NCBI GenBank assembly: GCA_003241645.1 | Contig: QFOX01000019.1 | Span: 1 to 31,639 of the forward strand | Direction: 5' to 3' | Length of the DNA stretch: 31,639 nt | Source: Azospirillum brasilense | GTDB lineage: Bacteria; Pseudomonadota; Alphaproteobacteria; Rickettsiales; UBA3002 | Shown here: positions 1 through 7,531 of the stretch, piece by piece | How positions within the stretch are numbered: position 1 is the stretch's first letter | Layout of the letters: every line of letters begins with the position of its first letter | Position numbers and translations under genes: made by a program | The notes under the pieces: model-generated | What the model was told of the DNA's origin: nothing | The model's database searches: none | Seen by the model: only the letters and a program-made list of their open reading frames with translations

Positions 1-431
1 GCCGAATCGATCTTGCTGATGAGCTTGAGGTAGCGGTTGCGGGTGCGCAGTTCCACGCCCGCCTCGGTTTCCAGCGACGCACGGTCAGCAATGTCGGCCT
101 GATGCCAGTTCTCCTCGTGCAGGTGGTCGAGCGTTTCGCGCGACTCGTCCATCAGTTCCTTGCGCCAGGTCAGCAGCTTCTGGCGGAAATACTCCATCTG
201 CTGCGGGTTCATGTATTCTTCTTTTTCGGTGGGCTTGTAGCCAGCCGGAAGTTTCGCGGGCTTGTATTCGCTTTTCGGCTTTTTCGGCGCGGCAGGCTTC
301 GCGGCGGATGCTTTGGCCGGTGCGGCCGTTTTGGTGACCAGCTTGGCGGCGGGTTTCTTCGCGGGTTCCGCTTTTACTGCGGGTTTCTTCGCTGCAGGTT
401 TCGCCGGTTTCTTGGCGGTGCTTTTAGCCAT
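1..431 (-). CDS. dksA: RNA polymerase-binding transcription factor DksA (3' end outside window)
   Basis: DksA binds the RNA polymerase secondary channel and, with ppGpp, adjusts transcription of ribosomal and stress genes. The first 143 codons are visible. Residues about 72-143 match the DksA coiled-coil core (EYMNPQQMEYFRQKLLTWRK, then the DHLHEENWHQADIADRAS stretch with acidic DxxD-type residues). The C-terminal zinc finger would lie beyond base 1. Residues 1-70 are an Ala/Lys/Pro-rich tail of AAKKPA-type repeats resembling a histone H1 tail, which E. coli DksA lacks. The start is set by a GAGGAAGG Shine-Dalgarno sequence 8 nt before ATG. It lies downstream of fliX on the same strand, with its own promoter-like site in the gap. 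The identity is secure; the function of the tail is unknown. Confidence 0.93.
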   Translation of the reverse strand, partial: MAKSTAKKPAKPAAKKPAVKAEPAKKPAAKLVTKTAAPAKASAAKPAAPKKPKSEYKPAKLPAGYKPTEKEEYMNPQQMEYFRQKLLTWRKELMDESRETLDHLHEENWHQADIADRASLETEAGVELRTRNRYLKLISKIDS

Positions 432-468
432 GGATGCGACCTTCCTCGTCGTTAAATAATCCTAGGGA

Positions 469-497
469 ATTTAATGGATAAGCAGGGGGCTTGCCAA
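469..497 (-). promoter_or_regulatory. Putative dksA promoter, sigma-70 type overlapping a sigma-54-like match
   Basis: On the minus strand TTGGCA (497-492) is followed after exactly 17 nt by TTAAAT (474-469), a good housekeeping -35/-10 pair. The same bases also read as TGGCAAGCCCCCTGCT (496-481), which has GG-N10-GC spacing and resembles the sigma-54 sites elsewhere in this window. The predicted start site near 462-470 lies about 30-40 nt before the dksA ATG. The sigma-70 reading is the simpler one for dksA. Confidence 0.55.
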
Positions 498-524
498 GGA
501 GAAACGTGAGCTATGCACAGCCAC

Positions 525-989
525 TTATGGTGCAATGCGGGGCAGCAGCCCGGCCACTTCCAGCTTGGCCAGCTCCACCGCTGCGCGCAGTTCGATCTCG
601 TCGAGGATCTGCTGCAGCACGGGGTCGTTGGTGCGGCCGCGCTCTTCGGCCACCAGCGTTTCCAGCCGGGTGAGGGTGGAAAGCGGCAGCGTGCCGATCA
701 GCAGCGCGTCGCGCAATTGTTCCAGCGCTTCCAGCGTCACGCGGCCCTGCCGCACGGCCTTGCGCTTGCGCACCTCATGTTCGCTGACTTCCTGTGCGCC
801 GAGCAGCGCACCAATGCCCCCCACGGCGGCAATGCTGGTGGTGGCTTCCACGCCACCGGCAGCATCCACCCCGGCGGCGGCTTCGGCGGCGGAGAGCGCA
901 TCGGCAAAGCCGGTGGCGCCCACTTGGCCGGTGCGGCGGGTCGGGCGGGCGGTGCCCACGGGTTTGCTGTATCCCACTTTGTCGATCAT
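525..989 (-). CDS. fliX: Flagellar assembly regulator FliX
   Basis: This 154-aa protein matches FliX, the alphaproteobacterial regulator that couples completion of early flagellar structures to sigma-54/FlbD-dependent transcription of later flagellar genes. The N-terminus (MIDKVGYSKPVG) is followed by a low-complexity Ala/Gly stretch (residues about 30-70). The conserved C-terminal half contains the GRVTLEALEQLRDALLIG segment and ends in an ILDEIELRAAVELAKLE helix. The start at 989 gives the usual family length of about 140-155 aa; longer upstream in-frame starts would add non-conserved residues reaching across the flgI promoter. It is divergent from flgI, an arrangement also known from Caulobacter. 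The sigma-54 sites at flgI, fliD, fliK and flgE are its likely indirect targets. Confidence 0.85.
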   Translation of the reverse strand: MIDKVGYSKPVGTARPTRRTGQVGATGFADALSAAEAAAGVDAAGGVEATTSIAAVGGIGALLGAQEVSEHEVRKRKAVRQGRVTLEALEQLRDALLIGTLPLSTLTRLETLVAEERGRTNDPVLQQILDEIELRAAVELAKLEVAGLLPRIAP

Positions 990-1128
990 GAAAAAAACTA
1001 TAACGCAGCAGGGGCTTACCCCGCAACCGATTCCCGTGCGGGGCAATTTTTGCCTGAGGATAAATGCACCCCGCCGGGCAAAGGCTAATACGCTGGAAAG
1101 GATGGGAAAATAAGGGGCCGCGGCAAGT

Positions 1129-1144
1129 TGGCATGATGTTCGCA
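1129..1144 (+). promoter_or_regulatory. Sigma-54 (-24/-12) promoter of flgI operon
   Basis: TGGCATGATGTTCGCA matches the consensus TGGCACRNNNNTTGCW at all but two positions, with GG (1130-1131) and GC (1142-1143) separated by 10 nt. Transcription should start about 12 nt after the GC, near 1155. That rules out the in-frame GTG at 1153 as the translation start and supports ATG at 1177. Confidence 0.8.
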
Positions 1145-1176
1145 TAAGGAGTGTGAAGAAAAACCCGGAGCACGAC

Positions 1177-2376
1177 ATGCACCCCGACCTGAATCATGGT
1201 TACATTGCCCCCAGCACCCGCCCCAGCCTGCACCACTGGTGGGCCGAGCGCGTGGGCGGCGGCGCGGGCCTGATGGCCGCGGCCACCTTCATCATCGCCA
1301 GCCTGCTGTTCTCCATGCCTGCGCATGCCGAGCGCATCAAGGACGTGGTGAGCTTCGAAGGCGTGCGCGAGAACATGCTGATGGGCTATGGCCTTGTGGT
1401 GGGCCTCAACGGCACCGGCGACAAGCTGCAGAACAACGCCTTCACCGAACAATCCATGATCGGCTTCCTTGAGCGCCAGGGCGTGAACACCCGTGGCCTG
1501 CAGCTGAAATCGAAGAACGTGGCCGCTGTAACGGTGACCGCGAAACTGCCGCCGTTCGCCCGCGCGGGTTCCACCATCGACGTGAATATCGGCGCCATGG
1601 GCGATGCCAAAAGCCTGATGGGCGGCACCCTGCTTGCCACCTCGCTGCAAGGGCCGGATGGGAACGTGTATGCCGTGGCGCAAGGCCCCATCACGGTAGG
1701 GGGCTTCGCCGCTGCCGGTGATTCGGGCACCAACATTACCAAGGGCGTGCCCACCAACGGCTTCATTGCCAATGGCGCGATCGTCGAGCGTGAGATCGAT
1801 TTCCGCCTGAACGACATGGCCAATTTGCGCCTGAGCCTGCGCAACCCCGACATCACCACCGCTTCGAACGTCAGCCGTGCGATCAACGAGCAGGTGGGCG
1901 CGGGCGTGGCGAAGGTGGATGACCCGGGCACCGTGACCGTGACCGTGCCGACCGCCTATCAGGGCGACGTGGTGGCCCTGCTGGCCGACATTGAAACCCT
2001 GTCGGTAGAGACCGACCAGCCCGCCCGCATCGTGGTGGATGAAGCGACCGGCACCATCGTGATGGGCGAGAACGTGCGCATCAGCACCGTGGCGGTGGCA
2101 CAGGGCAACCTGATCGTGAAGGTTGAAGAAACGCCGCAAGTGTCGCAAGCCAACCCGTTCGCCCCGGAAGGTGCGGAAACCGTGGTGGTGCCGCGTAGCG
2201 ACGTGACCGTGGACGAGCAGGCCGGCAACAAAGTGGCCATCCTGCAGGAAGGTGCCACGCTGGGTGACCTCGTGGGCGGCCTCAACGCCCTCGGCGTGGG
2301 CCCGCGCGACCTGATTACGATCTTACAAACCATCAAGGCTGCGGGTGCACTGCAGGCCGATATCGAGACCCGATAG
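1177..2376 (+). CDS. flgI: Flagellar P-ring protein FlgI
   Basis: FlgI polymerises in the periplasm into the P ring, the bushing of the rod in the peptidoglycan layer. The product is 399 aa. A long N-terminal extension of about 30 residues precedes a hydrophobic signal segment (LMAAATFIIASLLF) and a probable signal peptidase I site after AHA (residue 51). The mature protein starts ERIKDVVSFEGVRENMLMGYG, a classic FlgI N-terminus, and the family continues to the GPRDLITILQTIKAAGALQA C-terminus. ATG 1177 is chosen because GGAG lies 6 nt upstream and the sigma-54 start site falls near 1155. It heads an operon with flgJ, flgN, flgK and flgL, with gaps of about 10-14 nt or overlaps. Confidence 0.97.
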   Translation: MHPDLNHGYIAPSTRPSLHHWWAERVGGGAGLMAAATFIIASLLFSMPAHAERIKDVVSFEGVRENMLMGYGLVVGLNGTGDKLQNNAFTEQSMIGFLERQGVNTRGLQLKSKNVAAVTVTAKLPPFARAGSTIDVNIGAMGDAKSLMGGTLLATSLQGPDGNVYAVAQGPITVGGFAAAGDSGTNITKGVPTNGFIANGAIVEREIDFRLNDMANLRLSLRNPDITTASNVSRAINEQVGAGVAKVDDPGTVTVTVPTAYQGDVVALLADIETLSVETDQPARIVVDEATGTIVMGENVRISTVAVAQGNLIVKVEETPQVSQANPFAPEGAETVVVPRSDVTVDEQAGNKVAILQEGATLGDLVGGLNALGVGPRDLITILQTIKAAGALQADIETR

Positions 2377-2386
2377 GAGCCAGCAG

Positions 2387-2737
2387 ATGAGCACCATTTC
2401 AGTCGGCAAAGCAACGGATGTAGACGCCATGCGTATCCAGACCCAGACGTTAGAGACCAAACGTACCGCAGGGAACCTGCGCGGTGCCTCGCGCCATGTA
2501 TCGCCCGAGAAGATCGACCAGGTGGCGCAGGAGTTCGAGGCGCAGTTCATCAGCCAGATGCTGGAGAATATGTTCTCGACCGTGGATACCGGCGGCGTGC
2601 TGGGCGCGGGTGAGGGCGAGGAAGTCTACCGCTCCATGATGATCGACGAATACGGCAAGCTGATGTCGCGCTCCGGCGGCATTGGTGTGGCCGACCACGT
2701 GAAACGCGAAATGCTTCGCATGCAGGAGGTCGAATAA
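2387..2737 (+). CDS. flgJ: Rod-binding protein FlgJ (N-terminal domain only)
   Basis: This 116-aa protein matches the rod-binding domain of FlgJ, which acts as a scaffold for rod assembly. The signature runs from AQEFEAQFISQMLENMFSTV (about 45-65) through EEVYRSMMIDEYGKLMSRSG to the terminal GIGVADHVKREML. The C-terminal muramidase domain found in enteric FlgJ is absent, so a separate lytic enzyme must open the peptidoglycan; this short form is common in alphaproteobacteria. ATG 2387 has an AGGAG 9 nt upstream, just after the flgI stop. The stop codon overlaps the start of the next gene by one base (TAATG), which suggests coupled translation. Confidence 0.92.
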   Translation: MSTISVGKATDVDAMRIQTQTLETKRTAGNLRGASRHVSPEKIDQVAQEFEAQFISQMLENMFSTVDTGGVLGAGEGEEVYRSMMIDEYGKLMSRSGGIGVADHVKREMLRMQEVE

Positions 2738-3213
2738 TGCGCTCCCTGAACAGCTACCAGACCAGCACCGAAGTGCCGCCCTCGCCCACGGGGGATATCG
2801 ATATTTACGAGCTCATCACCGTGACCGCACGCCTGAAGGACGTGCTGACGCGTGAGACCGAGCACCTGAAGCAGATGCAGGTGAAGGAGCTTTCCAAACT
2901 GCAGGAAGAAAAACAGAAGCTGACCAAAACGCTGGAAGCGTACCAGCGCCTGATCGCCGCGCGCCCGGAACTGGTGCGCGCGCTGGATGAGGGCACGCGC
3001 GAAGAACTGGCCGAGATCAGCGAAGCCTTCAGCCGCGCCGTGGCCGAGAACATGCACCGTGTGGCGATCGCCCGCGCGGTGAACCAGCGGGTGGTCAACG
3101 CCATCATGGAAGTGGTGAGCGAGAACCAGCACGCGGGCACCTACAACCGCTATGGCTCGGCAGGCATGCCCACCAATCTTTCGGTGTCCTTCAACCTGAA
3201 CCAGAAAGCGTAG
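2737..3213 (+). CDS. flgN: Putative FlgN-family export chaperone
   Basis: The 158-aa product is predominantly helical. A long charged heptad-like region (residues about 20-110) contains ELSKLQEEKQKLTKTLEAYQ, and the C-terminal tail is disordered. Size, helical character and position directly upstream of flgK fit FlgN, the cytoplasmic chaperone that guards FlgK and FlgL subunits before export. FlgN proteins are weakly conserved in sequence, so the call leans on context. Its start overlaps the flgJ stop by one base, and an AGGAGG at 2725-2730 serves as ribosome-binding site. A different helical flagellar accessory protein remains possible. Confidence 0.68.
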   Translation: MRSLNSYQTSTEVPPSPTGDIDIYELITVTARLKDVLTRETEHLKQMQVKELSKLQEEKQKLTKTLEAYQRLIAARPELVRALDEGTREELAEISEAFSRAVAENMHRVAIARAVNQRVVNAIMEVVSENQHAGTYNRYGSAGMPTNLSVSFNLNQKA

Positions 3214-3222
3214 GGAAGTTCC

Positions 3223-5958
3223 ATGTCACTCTCGCTCTCGCTGAATAACGCGCTCTCGGGGCTGAAGGCGAACCAGAAGGCCATCAGCGTGCTGTCGCAC
3301 AATATCAGCAACGCCAACACCGAAGGCTATTCCCGCCAGACGGTGGACCAGTCGGCCGTCTATATCGGCGGCACGGGCAGCGGTGTGCGCGTCGATGACA
3401 TCGTGCGCAAGGTGGATAAATACCTGCAGCGTGCCGTGCAGACGCAAGGCGCCGAAGTGGCGCGCACCAACGTGGTGAACGATTATTACGAGCGCCTCAA
3501 CGTGCTGCTTGGCGAGCCGGGCCTGCAGAACACGATGGACGAATACATGACCGGGTTCTTCACCTCGCTGCAGGGGCTGTCGCAAACGCCGGACCGCACC
3601 AGCGCGCGCAGCAACGTGGTCGCCGCGGCCAGCACGCTTGCCACCAACATGTCGAACCTTGCCTACGACATTCAGGATCTGCGCTTCGAAGCCGACCGCC
3701 AGATCCGTGAAACGGTGGACAGCATCAACGATACGCTGCGCAAGCTGGATGCGCTCAACACCGCCATCACCACCGCAGGCTCGCTGGGCCAGCCGGTCGC
3801 CGGCCTGCTGGATGAGCGCGATTCCGCGCTGCGCACGCTCTCGGGCTACCTCAATATTTCCACCTCGTTCGACAATTACGGCGCGGTGAACGTGATCGCC
3901 GGTGATGGCGTGAGCCTTGTGGATGGTACGCGCCACGAAGTGCGTTACAACAGCAGCCAGTCGGTGAATAACTTCCTGGCCGACACCAGCTTGAACGCCT
4001 TGCTGGTCTTCAGCCTGGACGCGAACGGCAACACCACCGACAGCGGCACGGCGCTCATCACCACCGGCACCACAGGCAACGTGACCAGCCAGCTCACCGG
4101 CGGCACCATCGAAGGGTTGCGCCTGATGCGCGACGACGTGCTGCCCGCCATTCTCAGCCAGTTGGATATGCTCTCGGCCAACCTGCGCGATGCGGTCAAC
4201 GCCATCCACAATGACGGCTCGGGCTTCCCCGGCGCCACGCAACTCACCGGCACGCGCGCCGTCTATGGCTCCGAGGCGTATAGCTGGAATGGCTCGGTGC
4301 AGATCGCCGTGCTCACCGCCAACGGCCAGCCCGTGCCTGCGGGCTACGCCAACGAAGCCTATACCGGGTTGCGCCCGCTGACGTTGAATTTCTCGGAGAT
4401 CCGCGCCGATTCGGCCGATGGTCGCCCGAGCATGCAAGCCATCATCGACGAGATCAACAACCACTTCGCCGCACCCGCACCGAAAGCGACCGTGGGCGGG
4501 CTGAACAACATCCAGCTGGTGGCGGGCACCGACCAGCTGATCCAGAACAGCGCCGGGCTGTTCACGTTCGATTTCGACCTTGAGAATATCAGCAATGCTG
4601 CTGCGGATTTCTTCATCACCGACATGCAGGTGCTGGACGATACCGCCACCAACATCACCAGCGTCACGCAGACCGCACCGCAACTGGCGCTGGACCCCGC
4701 CGGCGCCTACACCACCACCTTCGGCAGCGCCGATGTAACGCTGAACCTGCTGGCCCCGCCGAACGTGCAGGCCGGTGACTGGATCTACCTTGGCCCCACG
4801 GGCCTTGCCAACGTGGGCGGCATTCCCGCCGCCAGCATGACGGGCTATTTCCAGGTGCTCAGCACCGCGGGCAACAGCCTGACCATTACCGCCGCTTCGG
4901 CCGCCACCGCGCCGGGTGTGGCAACCCATGCTGATGCAAGCGGCGTCTACCTGCAGGAGCCGTACGAAACGGTGGAAGCGGGCACCAGCACCCGCACCTG
5001 GGACAAAGGCGACCTGCAGGTGGATTTCAGCGCCAACCCCAGCTCGAACTTCTATGACGTGACCGTGACCGTGGGCACCATCGATGCGAACGGCGTGGTG
5101 CAGACCGGCACGATCACCTACCGCGTGCGCAATGACAGTGCCGACCTGAACAACGACCGCTTCAACGCCACCGCTACCACCGGTGCCGTGGTGCGCACGC
5201 TGCCGCAGACCACGCAGGAAGCCATGCGCGCCCTGCTGGTGGATGCGAACGGTGCGGAGATCCCGAAAGTGAATGGCGAATATATCGACCGTTCGCCATC
5301 GTACCTGAAGCTGGTCACGGGCAATGCCGATTACACCATCGCCATTAATGAGATGGGCTCGCAGCAAATGGGCAACCTCACCGTGGACCCGCCGATCGCA
5401 GGCACGGGCCGTGGCTTCTCGCATTTCTTCGGGCTGAACGATTTCTTCGTGGCGAACCAGACCAGCGCCACCGGTGACACGGTGCGCAACAGCGCGCTGA
5501 ACCTGCAAGTGTCGCAACGGCTGATCGACAACCCCAACCTGATCACCACCGGCGACCTGGTGCTGCAGAACCAACCGTCAGATCCCACGGCACCGCGCCA
5601 ATGGACCTATGTGCGCTATTCCGGCGATAACCAGCAGGCCACCAAGCTGAGCGGCATTGCCAGCCAGTCGCTGAACTTCGGTGCCGCGGGCGGGTTGCCC
5701 GGCATCAGCCTCACGCTCACCGGCTACACCAGCGAAGTGCTTGGCTACATCGCTTCGCGCTCGGCCGCCGCCGCCGATGATATGAGCAACGCGCAGACGC
5801 TTTACGATGGGTTCAAGTCGCGCTCGGACGCGATCAGCGGCGTCAACCTCGATGAAGAACTGGCGAACACCGTCATCTTCCAGAATTCGTATGCGGCCAC
5901 GGCGCGCATCGTCACGGTCGTCAACCAGATGTTCGAAGACATCCTGCAGATGGTATAA
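3223..5958 (+). CDS. flgK: Flagellar hook-associated protein 1 FlgK (enlarged)
   Basis: FlgK forms the first layer of the junction between hook and filament. The N-terminus (LNNALSGLKANQKAISVLSH then NISNANTEGYSRQ) and the C-terminus (GVNLDEELANTVIFQNSYAA, ending in VVNQMFEDILQMV) are the conserved terminal helices that pack in the rod-like core. At 911 aa it is far longer than the 547-aa enteric protein; the extra mass is a central insert. Residues about 498-570 contain a beta module (GDWIYLGPTGLANVGGIPAA...) that resembles two modules in this window's FlgE. Start: GGAAG precedes ATG by about 5 nt. It lies 9 nt after flgN and 14 nt before flgL. Confidence 0.96.
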   Translation: MSLSLSLNNALSGLKANQKAISVLSHNISNANTEGYSRQTVDQSAVYIGGTGSGVRVDDIVRKVDKYLQRAVQTQGAEVARTNVVNDYYERLNVLLGEPGLQNTMDEYMTGFFTSLQGLSQTPDRTSARSNVVAAASTLATNMSNLAYDIQDLRFEADRQIRETVDSINDTLRKLDALNTAITTAGSLGQPVAGLLDERDSALRTLSGYLNISTSFDNYGAVNVIAGDGVSLVDGTRHEVRYNSSQSVNNFLADTSLNALLVFSLDANGNTTDSGTALITTGTTGNVTSQLTGGTIEGLRLMRDDVLPAILSQLDMLSANLRDAVNAIHNDGSGFPGATQLTGTRAVYGSEAYSWNGSVQIAVLTANGQPVPAGYANEAYTGLRPLTLNFSEIRADSADGRPSMQAIIDEINNHFAAPAPKATVGGLNNIQLVAGTDQLIQNSAGLFTFDFDLENISNAAADFFITDMQVLDDTATNITSVTQTAPQLALDPAGAYTTTFGSADVTLNLLAPPNVQAGDWIYLGPTGLANVGGIPAASMTGYFQVLSTAGNSLTITAASAATAPGVATHADASGVYLQEPYETVEAGTSTRTWDKGDLQVDFSANPSSNFYDVTVTVGTIDANGVVQTGTITYRVRNDSADLNNDRFNATATTGAVVRTLPQTTQEAMRALLVDANGAEIPKVNGEYIDRSPSYLKLVTGNADYTIAINEMGSQQMGNLTVDPPIAGTGRGFSHFFGLNDFFVANQTSATGDTVRNSALNLQVSQRLIDNPNLITTGDLVLQNQPSDPTAPRQWTYVRYSGDNQQATKLSGIASQSLNFGAAGGLPGISLTLTGYTSEVLGYIASRSAAAADDMSNAQTLYDGFKSRSDAISGVNLDEELANTVIFQNSYAATARIVTVVNQMFEDILQMV

Positions 5959-5972
5959 AGGAGTAAGCAATC

Positions 5973-6896
5973 ATGGGTATTACCCGACTGGGCAACATCG
6001 CACTCTACAATAATACCTTGAGCGACGTGGCCGGTGTGCAGCGCCGCCTCGCCGAGCTGCAGGAGCAGATCAGCAGCGGCATCAAGGCAAAGGATTTCCG
6101 CGGCCTGAACGGGCAGGTGGAGCAGTTCGTGCACCTCGAGGCGAAAATGCGCACCACCTCGGTGCAGATGGAGAATAACCAGCTCAACATCTCGCGCCTG
6201 AAAACGGCCGATCAGGCCGTGGGGCAGGCGGTGGACATTGCCGACCGCATGGAGAACCTGATCGCGCAGGCGCGCAGCGGCGCGAATGGCACGTCCACCG
6301 ATTTCGCCATGATCATGCGCGGCTACCTCGATGAGCTGGGCGGTGCCATGAACATCAATTTCGAGGGGCGCTACCTGTTCGGCGGCACCAACACGTCCAC
6401 CCCGCCGGTGCCCAACCCGCAATTCGCCCCGCAAAGCGTCGGCACGCCGGATGCCGGTTATTACGCGGGGGCGCAGCAGGACCTCGTCTATTTCTCGGAT
6501 GAGCGCACGCAATATGAATTCCCCATCCGTGCCGACGATCCGGCATTCCAGAAGATCATCGCCGCAGCGCATGCGGCGATCCAGGCGTTCGCCTCCGGCA
6601 CGAACGGCACCCCCGACAGTGCGGGCCTTGGCAACGCGCTGGACCTGATGCAGCAGGGGCAGGCGGAGCTGAACGTGGCGCGCGCGCGCCTGAACAGCGT
6701 GACGCTGAACGTGGAGCAGGCGAACGAAACCCTGACCTCGCTGAACCTGTATTGGAAAAGCGTGACCGAGCAGGTGAGCAGGACCGATATTTTGGCTGCT
6801 TCCACGGAAGTGGCCAACAATGAAGCCATCCTTCAGGCCGCGTTCCAGGTGTTCTCGCGCCTGAGCCAGTTAAAGCTTTCGGATTACCTGCGATAG
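5973..6896 (+). CDS. flgL: Flagellar hook-associated protein 3 FlgL
   Basis: FlgL forms the second layer of the hook-filament junction and is a flagellin homologue. The 307-aa product shows the flagellin-type N-terminal helix (VQRRLAELQEQISSGIKAKD), the conserved INFEGRYLFGGT motif (about 127-138) and the C-terminal flagellin helix (STEVANNEAILQAAFQVFSR LSQLKL). Length is normal. AAGGAG lies 8 nt before ATG. It is the last gene of the flgI operon; a 106-nt gap with no clear terminator or sigma-54 site precedes fliW, so readthrough into fliW is possible. Confidence 0.95.
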   Translation: MGITRLGNIALYNNTLSDVAGVQRRLAELQEQISSGIKAKDFRGLNGQVEQFVHLEAKMRTTSVQMENNQLNISRLKTADQAVGQAVDIADRMENLIAQARSGANGTSTDFAMIMRGYLDELGGAMNINFEGRYLFGGTNTSTPPVPNPQFAPQSVGTPDAGYYAGAQQDLVYFSDERTQYEFPIRADDPAFQKIIAAAHAAIQAFASGTNGTPDSAGLGNALDLMQQGQAELNVARARLNSVTLNVEQANETLTSLNLYWKSVTEQVSRTDILAASTEVANNEAILQAAFQVFSRLSQLKLSDYLR

Positions 6897-7002
6897 AAGA
6901 AACACAGCGTACAGATGCATAACTTGCAACAAACACAATCTCTTGGTAAAGTGCAGATGTCCTGCCTTTGCGCGTACTAAATCACCCAACGGGAGGACAA
7001 GA

Positions 7003-7515
7003 ATGATGTTTCATGGAGAAATGGCGATGACCGGTAGCGGTCCGGCAGTAATGAGCCCCAGCGTGATGGCCGAGAAGCCGGAAACCGAAGAGGTGGAAAC
7101 CCGCTTCGGCAAGGTCACGCTGTATCGCCGCAACCCCATCATTTTCCCGAACGGCCTGCTCGGCATGCCCGATAAAATGCAGTTCTGCCTGACCGATTTC
7201 CCGGCCGAGCGCATGAACCGTTTCAAGTTGCTGCAATCGCTGGAAGACAATGCGCTTTCGTTCATTACCCTGCCGGTAGAACTGCAGAACCCGATCGTGG
7301 ATCGGGCGGATATGGAACAGGCCTCGCGCGACCTCGATATTCCGGCGGAGCATCTGGTCAGCCTGTTCATCGTATCGGTGCATCGCGAATCCGGCGCGGC
7401 CAAGCTTTCGGTGAATGCCCGCGCCCCCATCATGCTGCACGCCGTGAAGCGCGTGGCGACCCAACATGTGTTCATGAGCGCGAAATACCAGATTCGCCAG
7501 CCGCTGAGCCTGTAA
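7003..7515 (+). CDS. fliW: Flagellar assembly factor FliW
   Basis: FliW binds free flagellin and, in species with CsrA, relieves CsrA repression of flagellin mRNA by a partner switch. The 170-aa product carries the family features: TRFGKVTLYRRNPIIFPNGL LGMP (about 29-52), FKLLQSLEDNALSFITLPVE, and the closing NARAPIMLHAVKR segment. About 25 N-terminal residues are extra to the core. ATG 7003 (or the adjacent ATG 7006) follows GGGAGG; an earlier in-frame start has no ribosome-binding site. It is followed after 16 nt by fliB and lies 1.5 kb upstream of the flagellin gene. No csrA is visible in the window. Confidence 0.93.
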   Translation: MMFHGEMAMTGSGPAVMSPSVMAEKPETEEVETRFGKVTLYRRNPIIFPNGLLGMPDKMQFCLTDFPAERMNRFKLLQSLEDNALSFITLPVELQNPIVDRADMEQASRDLDIPAEHLVSLFIVSVHRESGAAKLSVNARAPIMLHAVKRVATQHVFMSAKYQIRQPLSL

Positions 7516-7531
7516 TGCGCGGGGCGGGGGC

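Noticed and set aside
513..1088. 191-codon plus-strand frame across fliX
   Set aside because: Composition (Gly/Ala/His/Arg) and overlap with FliX mark it as a shadow.
1153..1155. GTG at 1153 as the flgI start
   Set aside because: The sigma-54 promoter predicts transcription starting at about 1155, so this codon would not be in the mRNA; ATG 1177 has a proper GGAG.
3226..5574. 782-codon open frame on the minus strand across flgK
   Set aside because: Same reason: low-quality His/Arg/Val-rich translation opposite a canonical FlgK.
6897..7002. TAAAGT-like sigma-28 site before fliW
   Set aside because: The spacing to GCCTTTGC is too short and the -10 match is poor.
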